DNA from: a candidate division TA06 bacterium SM23_40
Lineage (GTDB): Bacteria > LJUI01 > SM1-40
Direction of reading: 5' to 3'
Length of the DNA stretch: 9,406 nt
Assembly (NCBI GenBank): GCA_001303705.1
Contig: LJUI01000097.1
Coordinates: 1-9,406, forward strand
Part shown: in pieces, positions 1 to 6,594 of the stretch
Numbering within the stretch: the stretch's first letter is position 1
Layout of the letters: every line of letters begins with the position of its first letter
Position numbers and translations under genes: made by a program
The notes under the pieces: model-generated
Told to the model about the DNA's origin: nothing
What the model saw: only the letters and a program-made list of their open reading frames with translations
Database searches by the model: none

Positions 1-162
1 ACCGTGCTGCTCCTTGATCTGAATCGCCTCCTCCACAGCGTACTCGTCGTAAGGATTGACGACAAAGGTGATCCCTTGCTCCTCTATTCCCTGGCCATCG
101 GATCTCACAACGATCGATGCCTCACTGTCCGGAACCTGCTTTAAGCAAATGATGACTTTCAT
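1..162 (-). CDS. etfB: Electron-transfer flavoprotein beta subunit, N-terminal part (cut by window edge)
   Basis: Only the first 54 codons are present; the gene runs off the left edge. The protein begins MKVIICLKQVPDSEA and continues with VVNPYDEYAVEEAI, the typical opening of EtfB/FixA proteins, where the NPYDEYAVEEA block is the start of the conserved nucleotide-binding fold. The family forms a heterodimer with EtfA, binds FAD plus AMP or a second FAD, and carries electrons between acyl-CoA dehydrogenases or other flavoenzymes and a quinone, ferredoxin or NADH partner in the cytoplasm. The ATG overlaps the rnc stop as ATGA, so translation is probably coupled to rnc. A purine-rich stretch (GAGGCGGGAAGG) precedes the start. 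etfA is expected next, beyond the edge. Whether this is an ordinary or an electron-bifurcating Etf cannot be judged from 54 residues. Confidence 0.9.
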   Translation of the reverse strand, partial: MKVIICLKQVPDSEASIVVRSDGQGIEEQGITFVVNPYDEYAVEEAIQIKEQHG

Positions 163-917
163 CCTTCCCGCCTCTCGCTCGTCTGTCGCACCGCGACCAG
201 GGCCTCAAGTGCTTGCCTGGCCGCGCGCTGCTCCGCCAGCTTCTTGCTGTCCCCGAATCCTACGCCGCGAACCTCTCCGTCGATCCTCACCTCAACCTCG
301 AATTCCCGTCTGTGGTGTGGGCCTCTGGTGGTCCGCACGCGGTAACGCGGAGTCCCCCGTCCCTCGGTCTGGGTGAGGTGCTGGAGTTCGCTCTTGTAGT
401 TAACATTTCGCTCATCGGAAAGGATATCCGAAGCGCCGGAGAGTATTTCCGCCTCCACAAATCGTTTCGCTGCTCCCAGGCCGCGGTCAAGATAGACTGC
501 ACCGATCAGAGCTTCATAGGCATCGGATATGATCGAATCGCGCCCCCTTCCATCCAGACCCATCTCACTCTTGCCGAGAAACAGGTGTTCCCTGAGTCCC
601 ATCCTCTCCGCACACTCAGTCAGTATACGCTTCCCCACCAGTGCCGCTCTCATCTCCGTCAACTCGCCTTCATCTCTTTCGGGGAAGCGACTGTAGAGAT
701 ATTCGCTTACCAGAAGATCCAGCACCGCATCTCCGAGAAACTCAAGGCGCTCGTTTGACCGCGCCGAGTGCGAGCGGTGCACGAGTGCCCTCTTTAGGAG
801 TTCGATGTCGCGGATATCAATCCCGTGCCGGCGAAGCATCTCCTGCAGCTCGGCCACTCGATCGCCCCGTCCTTCTCGCCGCCACAAGCGCCGTATCCTC
901 GACAAATCAACTCTCAT
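159..917 (-). CDS. rnc: Ribonuclease III
   Basis: This 252-residue protein is a class 1 RNase III, a dimeric Mg-dependent endonuclease that cuts double-stranded RNA such as rRNA precursors and structured mRNAs. The signature ERLEFLGDA is at residues 56-64, giving acidic residues E56, E59 and D63. The second acidic pair is in SDAYEALIGAVYLD (D132, E135). A double-stranded-RNA-binding domain spans about 173-242, starting NYKSELQ and ending in the KKLAEQRAARQAL helix. Length and domain order are normal for the family. The ATG lies 13 bases after the fabF stop and has no clear Shine-Dalgarno sequence. The first 20 residues are basic and poorly conserved, so a start at Met27 is possible but would trim the first helix closely. 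It is the penultimate gene of the operon seen here and overlaps etfB by four bases. Confidence 0.96.
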   Translation of the reverse strand: MRVDLSRIRRLWRREGRGDRVAELQEMLRRHGIDIRDIELLKRALVHRSHSARSNERLEFLGDAVLDLLVSEYLYSRFPERDEGELTEMRAALVGKRILTECAERMGLREHLFLGKSEMGLDGRGRDSIISDAYEALIGAVYLDRGLGAAKRFVEAEILSGASDILSDERNVNYKSELQHLTQTEGRGTPRYRVRTTRGPHHRREFEVEVRIDGEVRGVGFGDSKKLAEQRAARQALEALVAVRQTSERREG

Positions 918-930
918 ACATCTATGCCGT

Positions 931-2169
931 TCAGTCTCGGTATTTCTTCACAAGGAGCGAGACGTTGTGTCCTCCGAACCCAAAGGAGTTCGACATGGCA
1001 CAATTCACATCTCGCTGGCGGGCTTCCCCGGGAACATAGTCGAGATCGCACTCAGGATCTGGGTTCTCCAGATTCACGGTCGGGTGAATCATAGAGTCGC
1101 GGATCGACATGACTGTAGCAATGAACTCGATGGCTCCTCCCGCGCCCAGCAGATGACCGGTCATGGACTTGGTGGCGTTGACCGCGATCTTGCGTGCATG
1201 CTCGCCAAACACTTTCTTGATGGCAATCGTCTCGTACTTATCGTTAAGTTCCGTCGAGGTCCCGTGGGCATTGATATAATCCACCTCCACGACATCGATA
1301 CCGTTGCGCAACGCCATCTTCATCGCCAGAGCCGCCCCCTGGCCATCAGGCGCAGGAGCAGTAACGTGGTGTGCATCAGCCGACAGTCCGTACCCGGCTA
1401 CCTCGGCTAGAACCGGAGCACTCCTTGCCTTCGCACGAGACAGTTCCTCGAGCACGACGATCCCCGCACCCTCTGCGATCACGAAGCCGTCACGGTCACG
1501 GTCAAAGGGGCGGGATGCTCTCTCTGGTTCCTCATTACGCGTCGAAAGCGCACGCATCACGCAGAATCCACCGACTGAAAGTGGTGTGATCGGTGCTTCG
1601 GCCCCCCCTGCAATCGCCACATCGCACTCTCCATACTGGATACTGCGGTATGCCTGGCCTATGGCGTGCGCTCCTGATGCACATGCTGATACAGTAGCGT
1701 AGTTCGGACCATGCGCGCCGAGCACCATTGCCATCTTCCCCGCCGCCATATCAGCAATCATCATGGGAATGAAGAACGGGCTGATGCGCTCGGGCCCGTG
1801 ATCTATGAGCTTGGTGTGCTGTTGCTCCCACGTCTCCACTCCGCCGATTCCCGAGCCGATTATCACCGCCACTCTGCTGGTGTCGATGTTCAACATATCG
1901 AGCCCGGCCTGCTCCACCGCCTCCATGGTGGCAACATAAGCGAATTGGACAAAACGATCCATCCGCCTCACTTCCTTCTTCCCGATCTGAGGCGTCGGAT
2001 CAAAGTCCTTCACCTCCCCCGCTATCTGCGAGGAGAACCTGCCCGGGTCGAACCGCGTGATCCTGGCAATCCCGCTCGTCCCGGCGAGAGCCGACTTCCA
2101 GAACTCGTCCACCGTGAGCCCGATCGGCGTGACGGCACCGAGACCTGTCACTACAACGCGCCTACCCAT
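931..2169 (-). CDS. fabF: 3-oxoacyl-ACP synthase II (KAS II)
   Basis: This is the elongation condensing enzyme of type II fatty-acid synthesis, which condenses acyl-ACP with malonyl-ACP to 3-ketoacyl-ACP and CO2. The thiolase-fold Cys-His-His triad is complete: C163 in SACASGAHA, H302 in NAHGTST and H339 in TGHLLGAGG. The C-terminal SNSFGFGGHN loop is also present. I chose the ATG at 2169, giving 412 residues that begin MGRRVVVTGLG, because this matches the usual start and length of the family. A GGGAGGG ribosome-binding sequence lies 12-13 bases upstream. The frame stays open to a GTG at 2217, but those 16 extra residues do not resemble FabF. The gene follows acpP after a 239-base spacer and precedes rnc by 13 bases. 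The triad Cys and two His separate it from FabH-type enzymes. Confidence 0.97.
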   Translation of the reverse strand: MGRRVVVTGLGAVTPIGLTVDEFWKSALAGTSGIARITRFDPGRFSSQIAGEVKDFDPTPQIGKKEVRRMDRFVQFAYVATMEAVEQAGLDMLNIDTSRVAVIIGSGIGGVETWEQQHTKLIDHGPERISPFFIPMMIADMAAGKMAMVLGAHGPNYATVSACASGAHAIGQAYRSIQYGECDVAIAGGAEAPITPLSVGGFCVMRALSTRNEEPERASRPFDRDRDGFVIAEGAGIVVLEELSRAKARSAPVLAEVAGYGLSADAHHVTAPAPDGQGAALAMKMALRNGIDVVEVDYINAHGTSTELNDKYETIAIKKVFGEHARKIAVNATKSMTGHLLGAGGAIEFIATVMSIRDSMIHPTVNLENPDPECDLDYVPGEARQRDVNCAMSNSFGFGGHNVSLLVKKYRD

Positions 2170-2181
2170 ACGCTGCTCAAG

Positions 2182-2188
2182 CCCTCCC
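2182..2188 (-). promoter_or_regulatory. Ribosome-binding site of fabF
   Basis: GGGAGGG lies 12 bases before the ATG at 2169. The spacing is somewhat long, but it supports this ATG over the GTG at 2217, for which the sequence would lie inside the coding region. It falls in the 26 bases between the stop of the candidate small ORF and fabF. Confidence 0.55.
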
Positions 2189-2195
2189 AGACTGC

Positions 2196-2363
2196 TCAGA
2201 GTGATACCATGGCGCACTCAACTTCTCGTCCCGCAACCTGAACCAGGACCCACGGCCTCATTCCGGAAGCCTCGAAGAGAGCGCACAGGATCTTCACCTC
2301 CTGTGGGACGGACCGAAGGACCGATCCCGCCTCGCCTCTGAGCCGAGGCGAGTCATCTCTCAT
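2196..2363 (-). CDS. Candidate 55-residue small protein between acpP and fabF
   Basis: I do not recognise this protein. An ATG at 2363 is preceded by GGAGG at a 6-base spacing and opens a 55-codon frame ending in TGA at 2196-2198, 26 bases before fabF. The codons look like those of the neighbours, with mostly G or C in third position (a run such as GAG GTG AAG ATC CTG). The second half is mixed hydrophobic, with segments VKILCALFEA and PWVLVQVAG, and two cysteines (C27, C50). The first 20 residues are charged and rich in arginine. No signal peptide or clear transmembrane helix is visible. The frame neatly fills an otherwise unusually long spacer. Against it, three inverted repeats lie in or next to the region, one masking its ribosome-binding site, so it may instead be untranslated leader. 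A 22-codon GTG frame (2286-2218) with a perfect ribosome-binding site is a competing reading. Confidence 0.42.
   Translation of the reverse strand: MRDDSPRLRGEAGSVLRSVPQEVKILCALFEASGMRPWVLVQVAGREVECAMVSL
2284..2305 (-). repeat. Inverted repeat enclosing a perfect Shine-Dalgarno sequence
   Basis: CACAGGA and TCCTGTG are perfect 7-base complementary arms with an 8-base loop. On the transcript strand the arm and loop contain AGGAGGTGA, fully complementary to the 3' end of 16S rRNA. No main gene starts next to it. The closest start is a GTG at 2286 opening a 22-codon frame that stops directly before the in-frame GTG at 2217. No U-run follows, so it is not a typical terminator. Confidence 0.5.
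2331..2352 (-). repeat. Perfect 8-base inverted repeat in acpP-fabF spacer
   Basis: CTCGCCTC and GAGGCGAG form a perfect 8-base stem with a 6-base loop. The stem is GC-rich and would be stable in RNA. No U-run follows it in the transcript direction, so an intrinsic terminator is unlikely; a stem that stabilises or processes mRNA is possible. It falls within the candidate small ORF. Confidence 0.5.
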
Positions 2364-2368
2364 GAGGG

Positions 2369-2396
2369 CCCTCCGTCAGGTTGATCCACGGGAGGG
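2369..2396 (-). repeat. Inverted repeat just after acpP stop
   Basis: CCCTCC and GGAGGG, extended by GT/AC past one bulged base, can pair around an 11-base loop. It begins 12 bases after the acpP stop codon. The GGAGGG arm is also the putative ribosome-binding site of the candidate small ORF, so folding would mask it. The neighbouring GAGGGCCCTC (2364-2373) is a perfect palindrome. No U-run follows. Confidence 0.45.
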
Positions 2397-2408
2397 ATTC
2401 TGCACCAA

Positions 2409-2657
2409 TTACTCTGCCTCTTTCTGCGCGATCTTCTTGTCAAGATACGCCGTCGCCTGACCGACGGTCGTCAACTTCTCAGCTTCCTCGTCAGGCACTT
2501 CGATCCCGAACTTCTCCTCGAAGGCCATAATGAGCTCCACCGTGTCAAGAGAATCGGCTCCCAGATCGTCGATGAAGCTCGCCTCCGGCGTTACCTCCGC
2601 CTCATCCACCCCGAGCTGCTCCACAATGATCTTCCTGACCTCAGCATCAAGAGCCAT
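2409..2657 (-). CDS. acpP: Acyl carrier protein
   Basis: This 82-residue acidic protein carries growing acyl chains on a 4'-phosphopantetheine arm. The attachment site is S36 in [17 protein letters not shown], the conserved DSL motif at the start of helix II. The four-helix layout, the acidic helix II (E41, E46, E47) that docks partner enzymes, and the family-typical [10 protein letters not shown] segment are all visible. The ATG has the strongest ribosome-binding site in the window (GGGGAGGTGA, 8 bases upstream), consistent with the high amounts of ACP that cells need. It lies 57 bases after fabG. A 239-base spacer with inverted repeats follows before fabF, so its mRNA level may be set separately from that of fabF. 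Confidence 0.98.
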   Translation of the reverse strand: MALDAEVRKIIVEQLGVDEAEVTPEASFIDDLGADSLDTVELIMAFEEKFGIEVPDEEAEKLTTVGQATAYLDKKIAQKEAE

Positions 2658-2665
2658 GCGTCACT

Positions 2666-2675
2666 TCACCTCCCC
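2666..2675 (-). promoter_or_regulatory. Strong ribosome-binding site of acpP
   Basis: GGGGAGGTGA matches the anti-Shine-Dalgarno sequence over nine of its ten bases, with an 8-base spacer to the ATG. It is much stronger than the sites of the neighbouring genes and fits high ACP expression. Confidence 0.8.
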
Positions 2676-2714
2676 TCTGCTACGAATTTCCAGAGTACGG
2701 ATTCTCCCGGGACA

Positions 2715-3455
2715 CTACATCACCATGCCGCCATCGACATGGAATACCTGACCCGTCACATATGAAGCATCATCTGAGACCAGGAACGCTGCGACGTTGG
2801 CCACATCCTCGGCCATTCCGAGGCGGCCAAGGGGGATACCCCGGAGAAGGTTCTCCCGCACCTCCTTTGTCAGGCCACTCGTCATCGCCGTATCGATGAA
2901 TCCAGGTGCGATTGCATTGACGCGGACGCCCCGCGAGGCCAACTCACGGGCTATCGACTTTGTGAGACCGATCAGACCGGCCTTCGACGCAGCATAATTC
3001 ACCTGGCCAGCGTTGCCGATCACGCCAACTACCGATGCGATATTCAGAATAACACCAGACCGTCGTTTCATCATCGACCTGGCAACTGCGCGAGAGCAGA
3101 GAAAGGCGCCCTTCAGATTCACGGCCAGCACCGCGTCCCAGTCTGCATCCTTCATCCGCACCATCAGCGAGTCGCGCACGATGCCAGCATTGTTCACCAA
3201 TATGTCAATCGGCCCCAGCCTGTCAAGTACTTCCTTTACATTGGTCTCCACTGCAGCACTGTCTGTTATGTCCACGCGGGCCACGTGGCACGCTCTTCCT
3301 TCACCTTCCACGTCGGACTTCACCGCTTCGAGAGCATCCTCGTCGATGTCCCAGATGACGATAGAAGCGCCATCGCGTGCCAGCCTGAGCGCGATCGCAC
3401 GCCCGATACCCTGCGCGCCGCCAGTCACCAGCGCTCGCCGATCTTGTATAGTCAT
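2715..3455 (-). CDS. fabG: 3-oxoacyl-ACP reductase
   Basis: This 246-residue short-chain dehydrogenase reduces 3-ketoacyl-ACP to 3-hydroxyacyl-ACP. The Rossmann motif TGGAQGIG is at residues 11-18, NNAG at 88-91, and the catalytic tetrad is N113, S141, Y154 and K158 (YAASK). The FabG-type ending YVTGQVFHVDGGM is present. The ATG at 3455 is chosen because MTIQDRRALVTGG matches family starts and AAAGGA lies just upstream; the frame is open to a GTG at 3485 but those residues are not FabG-like. An oddity is the acidic end of the second beta strand (VIWDID, D36), which in this superfamily usually favours NADH over the NADPH used by most FabG enzymes. It lies between fabD (98-base spacer) and acpP (57-base spacer), supporting a fatty-acid role over a general dehydrogenase. 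Confidence 0.95.
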   Translation of the reverse strand: MTIQDRRALVTGGAQGIGRAIALRLARDGASIVIWDIDEDALEAVKSDVEGEGRACHVARVDITDSAAVETNVKEVLDRLGPIDILVNNAGIVRDSLMVRMKDADWDAVLAVNLKGAFLCSRAVARSMMKRRSGVILNIASVVGVIGNAGQVNYAASKAGLIGLTKSIARELASRGVRVNAIAPGFIDTAMTSGLTKEVRENLLRGIPLGRLGMAEDVANVAAFLVSDDASYVTGQVFHVDGGMVM

Positions 3456-3553
3456 CTTCTTCCTTTGCTGCGCGCCCCGGCACACAGATCCGAACGACGT
3501 ATCCCGGCCCGCGCCAGCCGGCTGCTCACGGACGGGCTGCGCCCGGACCTGCC

Positions 3554-4486
3554 CTAGGCTGACGCGAACGACTCGACTGCACGGGCGACCGTCAGTGGAT
3601 CTTCGGCATTGAGGACCGTGGCCCCGCGCACGGTCTTCCGGACGAGTCCGATCAATACCCGACCCGGCCCTACCTCCAGAAATCGCTCAGCCCCCGCCTC
3701 AGCCATCCTCTCGATCGACTGGCGCCAGCGCACCGGGCTCTCGATCTGCCGTTCCAGATTCGCCCGTATCTCCCCGGGATCCTCAATCGGCCCGGCCGAA
3801 ACATTCGCATAGACCGGAATGGCCGCCCGCCCGATCTCCACCTCCCGAAGTGCCTGCCTCAACCCCTCCACCGCGCTCTCCATGAGCGGTGAGTGGAACG
3901 CACCGCTTACCGCCAGCCGAACAGCTCGCTTCGCTCCCCGCTCGAGCGCGAGTTCCATCGCTCGTTCGACCGCCGGGATCTCGCCCGATACGGCGACCTG
4001 TCCCGGGCTGTTGAAGTTCGCCACCTGGACAACTCCCCTCTCACCCGCCTGAGCGCAGACCAGAGCCACTTCCTCATCTGCCAGACCGATAATCGCCGCC
4101 ATCGTCCCCGGTCTGTCGAGGCCAGCCTGATACATCAACTCGCCTCTCAACTTGACCAGACGGAGAGCATGCGGAAGGCTGAGCGCGCTGGCAGCCACGA
4201 GGGCAGAGTACTCGCCCAGACTATGACCTGCTACCATATCTGCATCGACGCCCATCTTCCGGAGCACGGCAAGACAGGCAATGCTGTGGACGAGGATGGC
4301 TGGCTGTGTGATGTCCGTTCGCGTCAGATCTTCGGCAGGCCCCTCGAACGAGACGCGCGCTACATCCCACCCCAGCACCTCACTCGCTCCCTCATAAATA
4401 TCGCGCGCCTCGCTGTACTGCTGGAAGAGCTCTCTCCCCATGCCGACGTGCTGGGAGGCCTGTCCGGGGAAGATGAACGCCTGCAC
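3554..4486 (-). CDS. fabD: Malonyl-CoA:ACP transacylase
   Basis: This enzyme transfers malonyl from CoA to the phosphopantetheine of ACP, supplying extender units to FabH and FabF. With a GTG start at 4486 it has 310 residues, the normal length. FPGQASQ at 6-12 forms the oxyanion region, the nucleophile is S89 in GHSLGEY, the malonate-binding arginine is R114, the catalytic histidine is H198 in AFHSPLM, and Q247 is near the C-terminal QIESPVRW. The segment ERFLEVGPGRVLIGL is also typical. The start is set by AGGAGG four bases upstream and by alignment of MQAFIFPGQ with family starts. The frame continues open to 4741, but the extra 85 residues are basic, lie over the end of fabH and do not resemble FabD. 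It follows fabH by 95 bases. Confidence 0.96.
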   Translation of the reverse strand: MQAFIFPGQASQHVGMGRELFQQYSEARDIYEGASEVLGWDVARVSFEGPAEDLTRTDITQPAILVHSIACLAVLRKMGVDADMVAGHSLGEYSALVAASALSLPHALRLVKLRGELMYQAGLDRPGTMAAIIGLADEEVALVCAQAGERGVVQVANFNSPGQVAVSGEIPAVERAMELALERGAKRAVRLAVSGAFHSPLMESAVEGLRQALREVEIGRAAIPVYANVSAGPIEDPGEIRANLERQIESPVRWRQSIERMAEAGAERFLEVGPGRVLIGLVRKTVRGATVLNAEDPLTVARAVESFASA

Positions 4487-4490
4487 TCTC

Positions 4491-4496
4491 CCTCCT
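4491..4496 (-). promoter_or_regulatory. Ribosome-binding site that sets the GTG start of fabD
   Basis: AGGAGG ends four bases before the GTG at 4486. The spacing is short but the match is complete, and no other start codon nearby would give a FabD of normal length. Confidence 0.6.
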
Positions 4497-4581
4497 CTCG
4501 ACCGCCACCTGAGTGTTCTCCGGTCGGCCGCGCCCTGTGGCGTGAAGGTGCCGGAGAGACCCGTGTCCGGTGCCCGAAGGC

Positions 4582-5583
4582 CTACCAGCGGACTATCGCC
4601 GCGCCCCAGGTGAATCCGGCGCCGAACGCGACCATCGCAATGATGTCGCCCTCTCCTACCCTGCCCGCCTTCAGCGCCTCGTCGAGTGCCAGCGGAATCG
4701 ATGCTGCCGACGTGTTCCCATACCGATCGATGTTGGTGCACACCCTCTCCATCGGCACGCCGACCCGCTTAGCCGTTGCCTCTATAATCCTATAGTTGGC
4801 CTGGTGAGGCACAAGGAGATCGACATCCTTGCTCTCGAGCCCGGCCATCTTCAGAGCCCTATTGGTGGAATCCTCCATCGCCCGGACGGCATACTTGAAG
4901 ACTTCATTGCCCTTCATCTTGAGGTAGTGGAGTCCTTCTTGGACAGTCTCCGTCGTGGCCGGACGCCTTGAACCTCCAGCCGGCTGACAGAGAAGCGGCC
5001 CCAGGGAGCCGTCGCTCGCGAGGTGCGTCGACAGTATGCCACTTGGTCCATTCGACGGCTTCAGCACGATCGCGCCGGCCCCGTCAGCGAGCAGCACGCA
5101 CGTGCCCCGGTCATCCCAGTCGGTCACCTTCGATAAGGTATCGGCTCCCACGACGAGAATGGTCTCCCCCAGGCCCGCGGCGATCATCCCGTCGCCAATC
5201 GCCATTCCGTAGATGAATCCCGAGCATCCTGCCTCCAGGTCGAATGCCGCCACATTCCTGGCACCGAGCCTATCTTGAAGCAGACAGGCAGTCGCAGGGA
5301 AGAGCATATCGGGAGTGGCCGTGGCGACGATGATGCCGTCGAGCTCCCGGGCGCTGACGCCTGCCGCCTCCATTGCCTTCCGGGCAGCGAGATAGGAGAG
5401 ATCGGATGTCGCGGTCTTCTCGTCGGCAATGCGGCGCTCCCTGATCCCGGTCCTCGCCCGGATCCACTCATCGCTCGTCTCGACCATCTTCTCGAGATCG
5501 AAATTGGTCATAACACCTTCAGGAGCGGCAGACCCGAGGCCGACTACCCGCGCCCCTTTAGCATTTCTGGACTCTCTCTTCAC
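4582..5583 (-). CDS. fabH: 3-oxoacyl-ACP synthase III (KAS III)
   Basis: This is the initiating condensing enzyme, joining an acyl-CoA primer (commonly acetyl-CoA) to malonyl-ACP. The 333-residue protein has the complete Cys-His-Asn triad of FabH: C120 in EAGCSGF, H260 in PHQAN and N290 in YGNTSAAS. The N-terminal segment NFDLEKMVETSDEWIRARTGI and the C-terminal FGAGFTWGAAIVRW are characteristic. The start is GTG at 5583, inside the last 26 bases of plsX. A GGAG lies about 13 bases upstream, so the ribosome-binding site is weak and the overlap suggests coupling to plsX translation. No better start lies near the conserved RVVGLGS. The spectrum of primers (straight or branched) cannot be read from the sequence by eye. 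Confidence 0.96.
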   Translation of the reverse strand: MKRESRNAKGARVVGLGSAAPEGVMTNFDLEKMVETSDEWIRARTGIRERRIADEKTATSDLSYLAARKAMEAAGVSARELDGIIVATATPDMLFPATACLLQDRLGARNVAAFDLEAGCSGFIYGMAIGDGMIAAGLGETILVVGADTLSKVTDWDDRGTCVLLADGAGAIVLKPSNGPSGILSTHLASDGSLGPLLCQPAGGSRRPATTETVQEGLHYLKMKGNEVFKYAVRAMEDSTNRALKMAGLESKDVDLLVPHQANYRIIEATAKRVGVPMERVCTNIDRYGNTSAASIPLALDEALKAGRVGEGDIIAMVAFGAGFTWGAAIVRW

Positions 5584-6577
5584 TCTGTTTCAGCAGCTCC
5601 CTCTTTATCCTCTGATTAACACCCTGAGCCACGAACCGTTCTGCCACGCCTATTGCATTTCTGATCGCCTTCGCTGTGGATGTGCCGTGACAGATGATCA
5701 CTACTCCATCGACCCCAAGAAGAGGTGCGCCGCCATATTCCTCGTAGTCGAGTCGCCTCCTCAGTCCGCGGAATCCGGGCGCCAACAGCAAACTCCCCAG
5801 TCTCGACCGGACATCCCGCTCCGCCATCTCCCGGATGGAGCGGGCAAAGATGTCGATGATGCTCTCACCGAACTTGAGAATCACATTGCCGACGAACCCG
5901 TCGCACACTACCACATCCACCCCACCCATCATGATCTCTCGACCTTCTATATTACCCACGAATTCCACGCCGCTCGCTCTGATGAGTTCGTGGGCTTTGA
6001 GCGTCAGCTCATTCCCCTTTGACCGCTCCTCGCCGATACTCAGAAGCCCTACTCTCGGCCGTTCGAGGTTGAGTACCGACTTCATGTATATGTCGCCCAT
6101 AAGAGCGAACTGAGAGAGATGCGTGGGTTTGCAGTCAGAGTTGGCGCCGACATCGAGGAGGAGGGTGAAACCTGTCTCGCTGGGGAGAAGTGCAGCGATG
6201 GCTGGTCTCAAGACCCCTCTCAATCTCCCCAGTGTCGTCAGTGCGTACGCCATGATCGCGCCCGTATTCCCGGCGCTTACGAAGGCCGATACCTCTCCTG
6301 CCTTCTGCATCCGCATGCCGACTGCGATGGCCGAATTCTTCTTCTTCCGAATCGCCGCCGCCGGACTCTCGTGCATCTCCACCACGTCAGGGGCCTCGAC
6401 CGCCGAAACCGATAGTCCGGCACCCCTGGCCTTCTCGAGCGCGCCGTCGATAGCGGCGGAATCCCCGAGGAGCACTGTCTCAAACCGTCCCCCCGCCTGC
6501 CGCACCGCACCAAGTGCTCCGTCGGTCAGCTCGCGAGGAGATCTATCTCCACCCATCAAGTCAACAGCGATTCGCAT
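5558..6577 (-). CDS. plsX: Phosphate acyltransferase PlsX
   Basis: PlsX converts acyl-ACP and phosphate into acyl-phosphate, the donor used by the membrane enzyme PlsY to make lysophosphatidic acid. It is a peripheral membrane protein of the phosphate-acetyl/butyryltransferase fold. The 339-residue sequence shows the family landmarks in order: MRIAVDLMGGD at 1-11, VSAGNTGAIMA at 100-110, LLDVGANSDCKP at 140-151, GLLSIGEERSKGNEL at 177-191, DVVVCDGFVGNVILK at 221-235 and GGAPLLGVDG at 282-291. The ATG starts 17 bases after the rpmF stop with TAGGTG as a modest ribosome-binding site. Its end overlaps the start of fabH by 26 bases. A FapR gene, often beside plsX in Bacillus relatives, is absent. 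Confidence 0.97.
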   Translation of the reverse strand: MRIAVDLMGGDRSPRELTDGALGAVRQAGGRFETVLLGDSAAIDGALEKARGAGLSVSAVEAPDVVEMHESPAAAIRKKKNSAIAVGMRMQKAGEVSAFVSAGNTGAIMAYALTTLGRLRGVLRPAIAALLPSETGFTLLLDVGANSDCKPTHLSQFALMGDIYMKSVLNLERPRVGLLSIGEERSKGNELTLKAHELIRASGVEFVGNIEGREIMMGGVDVVVCDGFVGNVILKFGESIIDIFARSIREMAERDVRSRLGSLLLAPGFRGLRRRLDYEEYGGAPLLGVDGVVIICHGTSTAKAIRNAIGVAERFVAQGVNQRIKRELLKQSEERVQKC

Positions 6578-6594
6578 CGCACGGCACCTACCAT

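Noticed and set aside
2170-2217. 16-residue extension of FabF to a GTG at 2217
   Set aside because: Family proteins begin at the MGRRVVVTG position, and a ribosome-binding sequence lies inside the extension.
2331-2352. Intrinsic terminator between acpP and fabF
   Set aside because: The 8-base stem is perfect, but the sequence after it in the transcript direction is GCGGGATCGG with no U-run.
3456-3485. 10-residue extension of FabG to a GTG at 3485
   Set aside because: The ATG at 3455 has AAAGGA just upstream and matches the usual FabG start.
4487-4741. N-terminal extension of the fabD frame over the end of fabH
   Set aside because: The extra 85 residues are arginine- and glycine-rich and unlike FabD, and AGGAGG just before the GTG at 4486 gives the normal 310-residue protein.
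3893-4795. 300-codon open frame on the plus strand
   Set aside because: Antisense shadow over fabD and the end of fabH. The translation is rich in Arg, Pro, Ser and His with no domain pattern.
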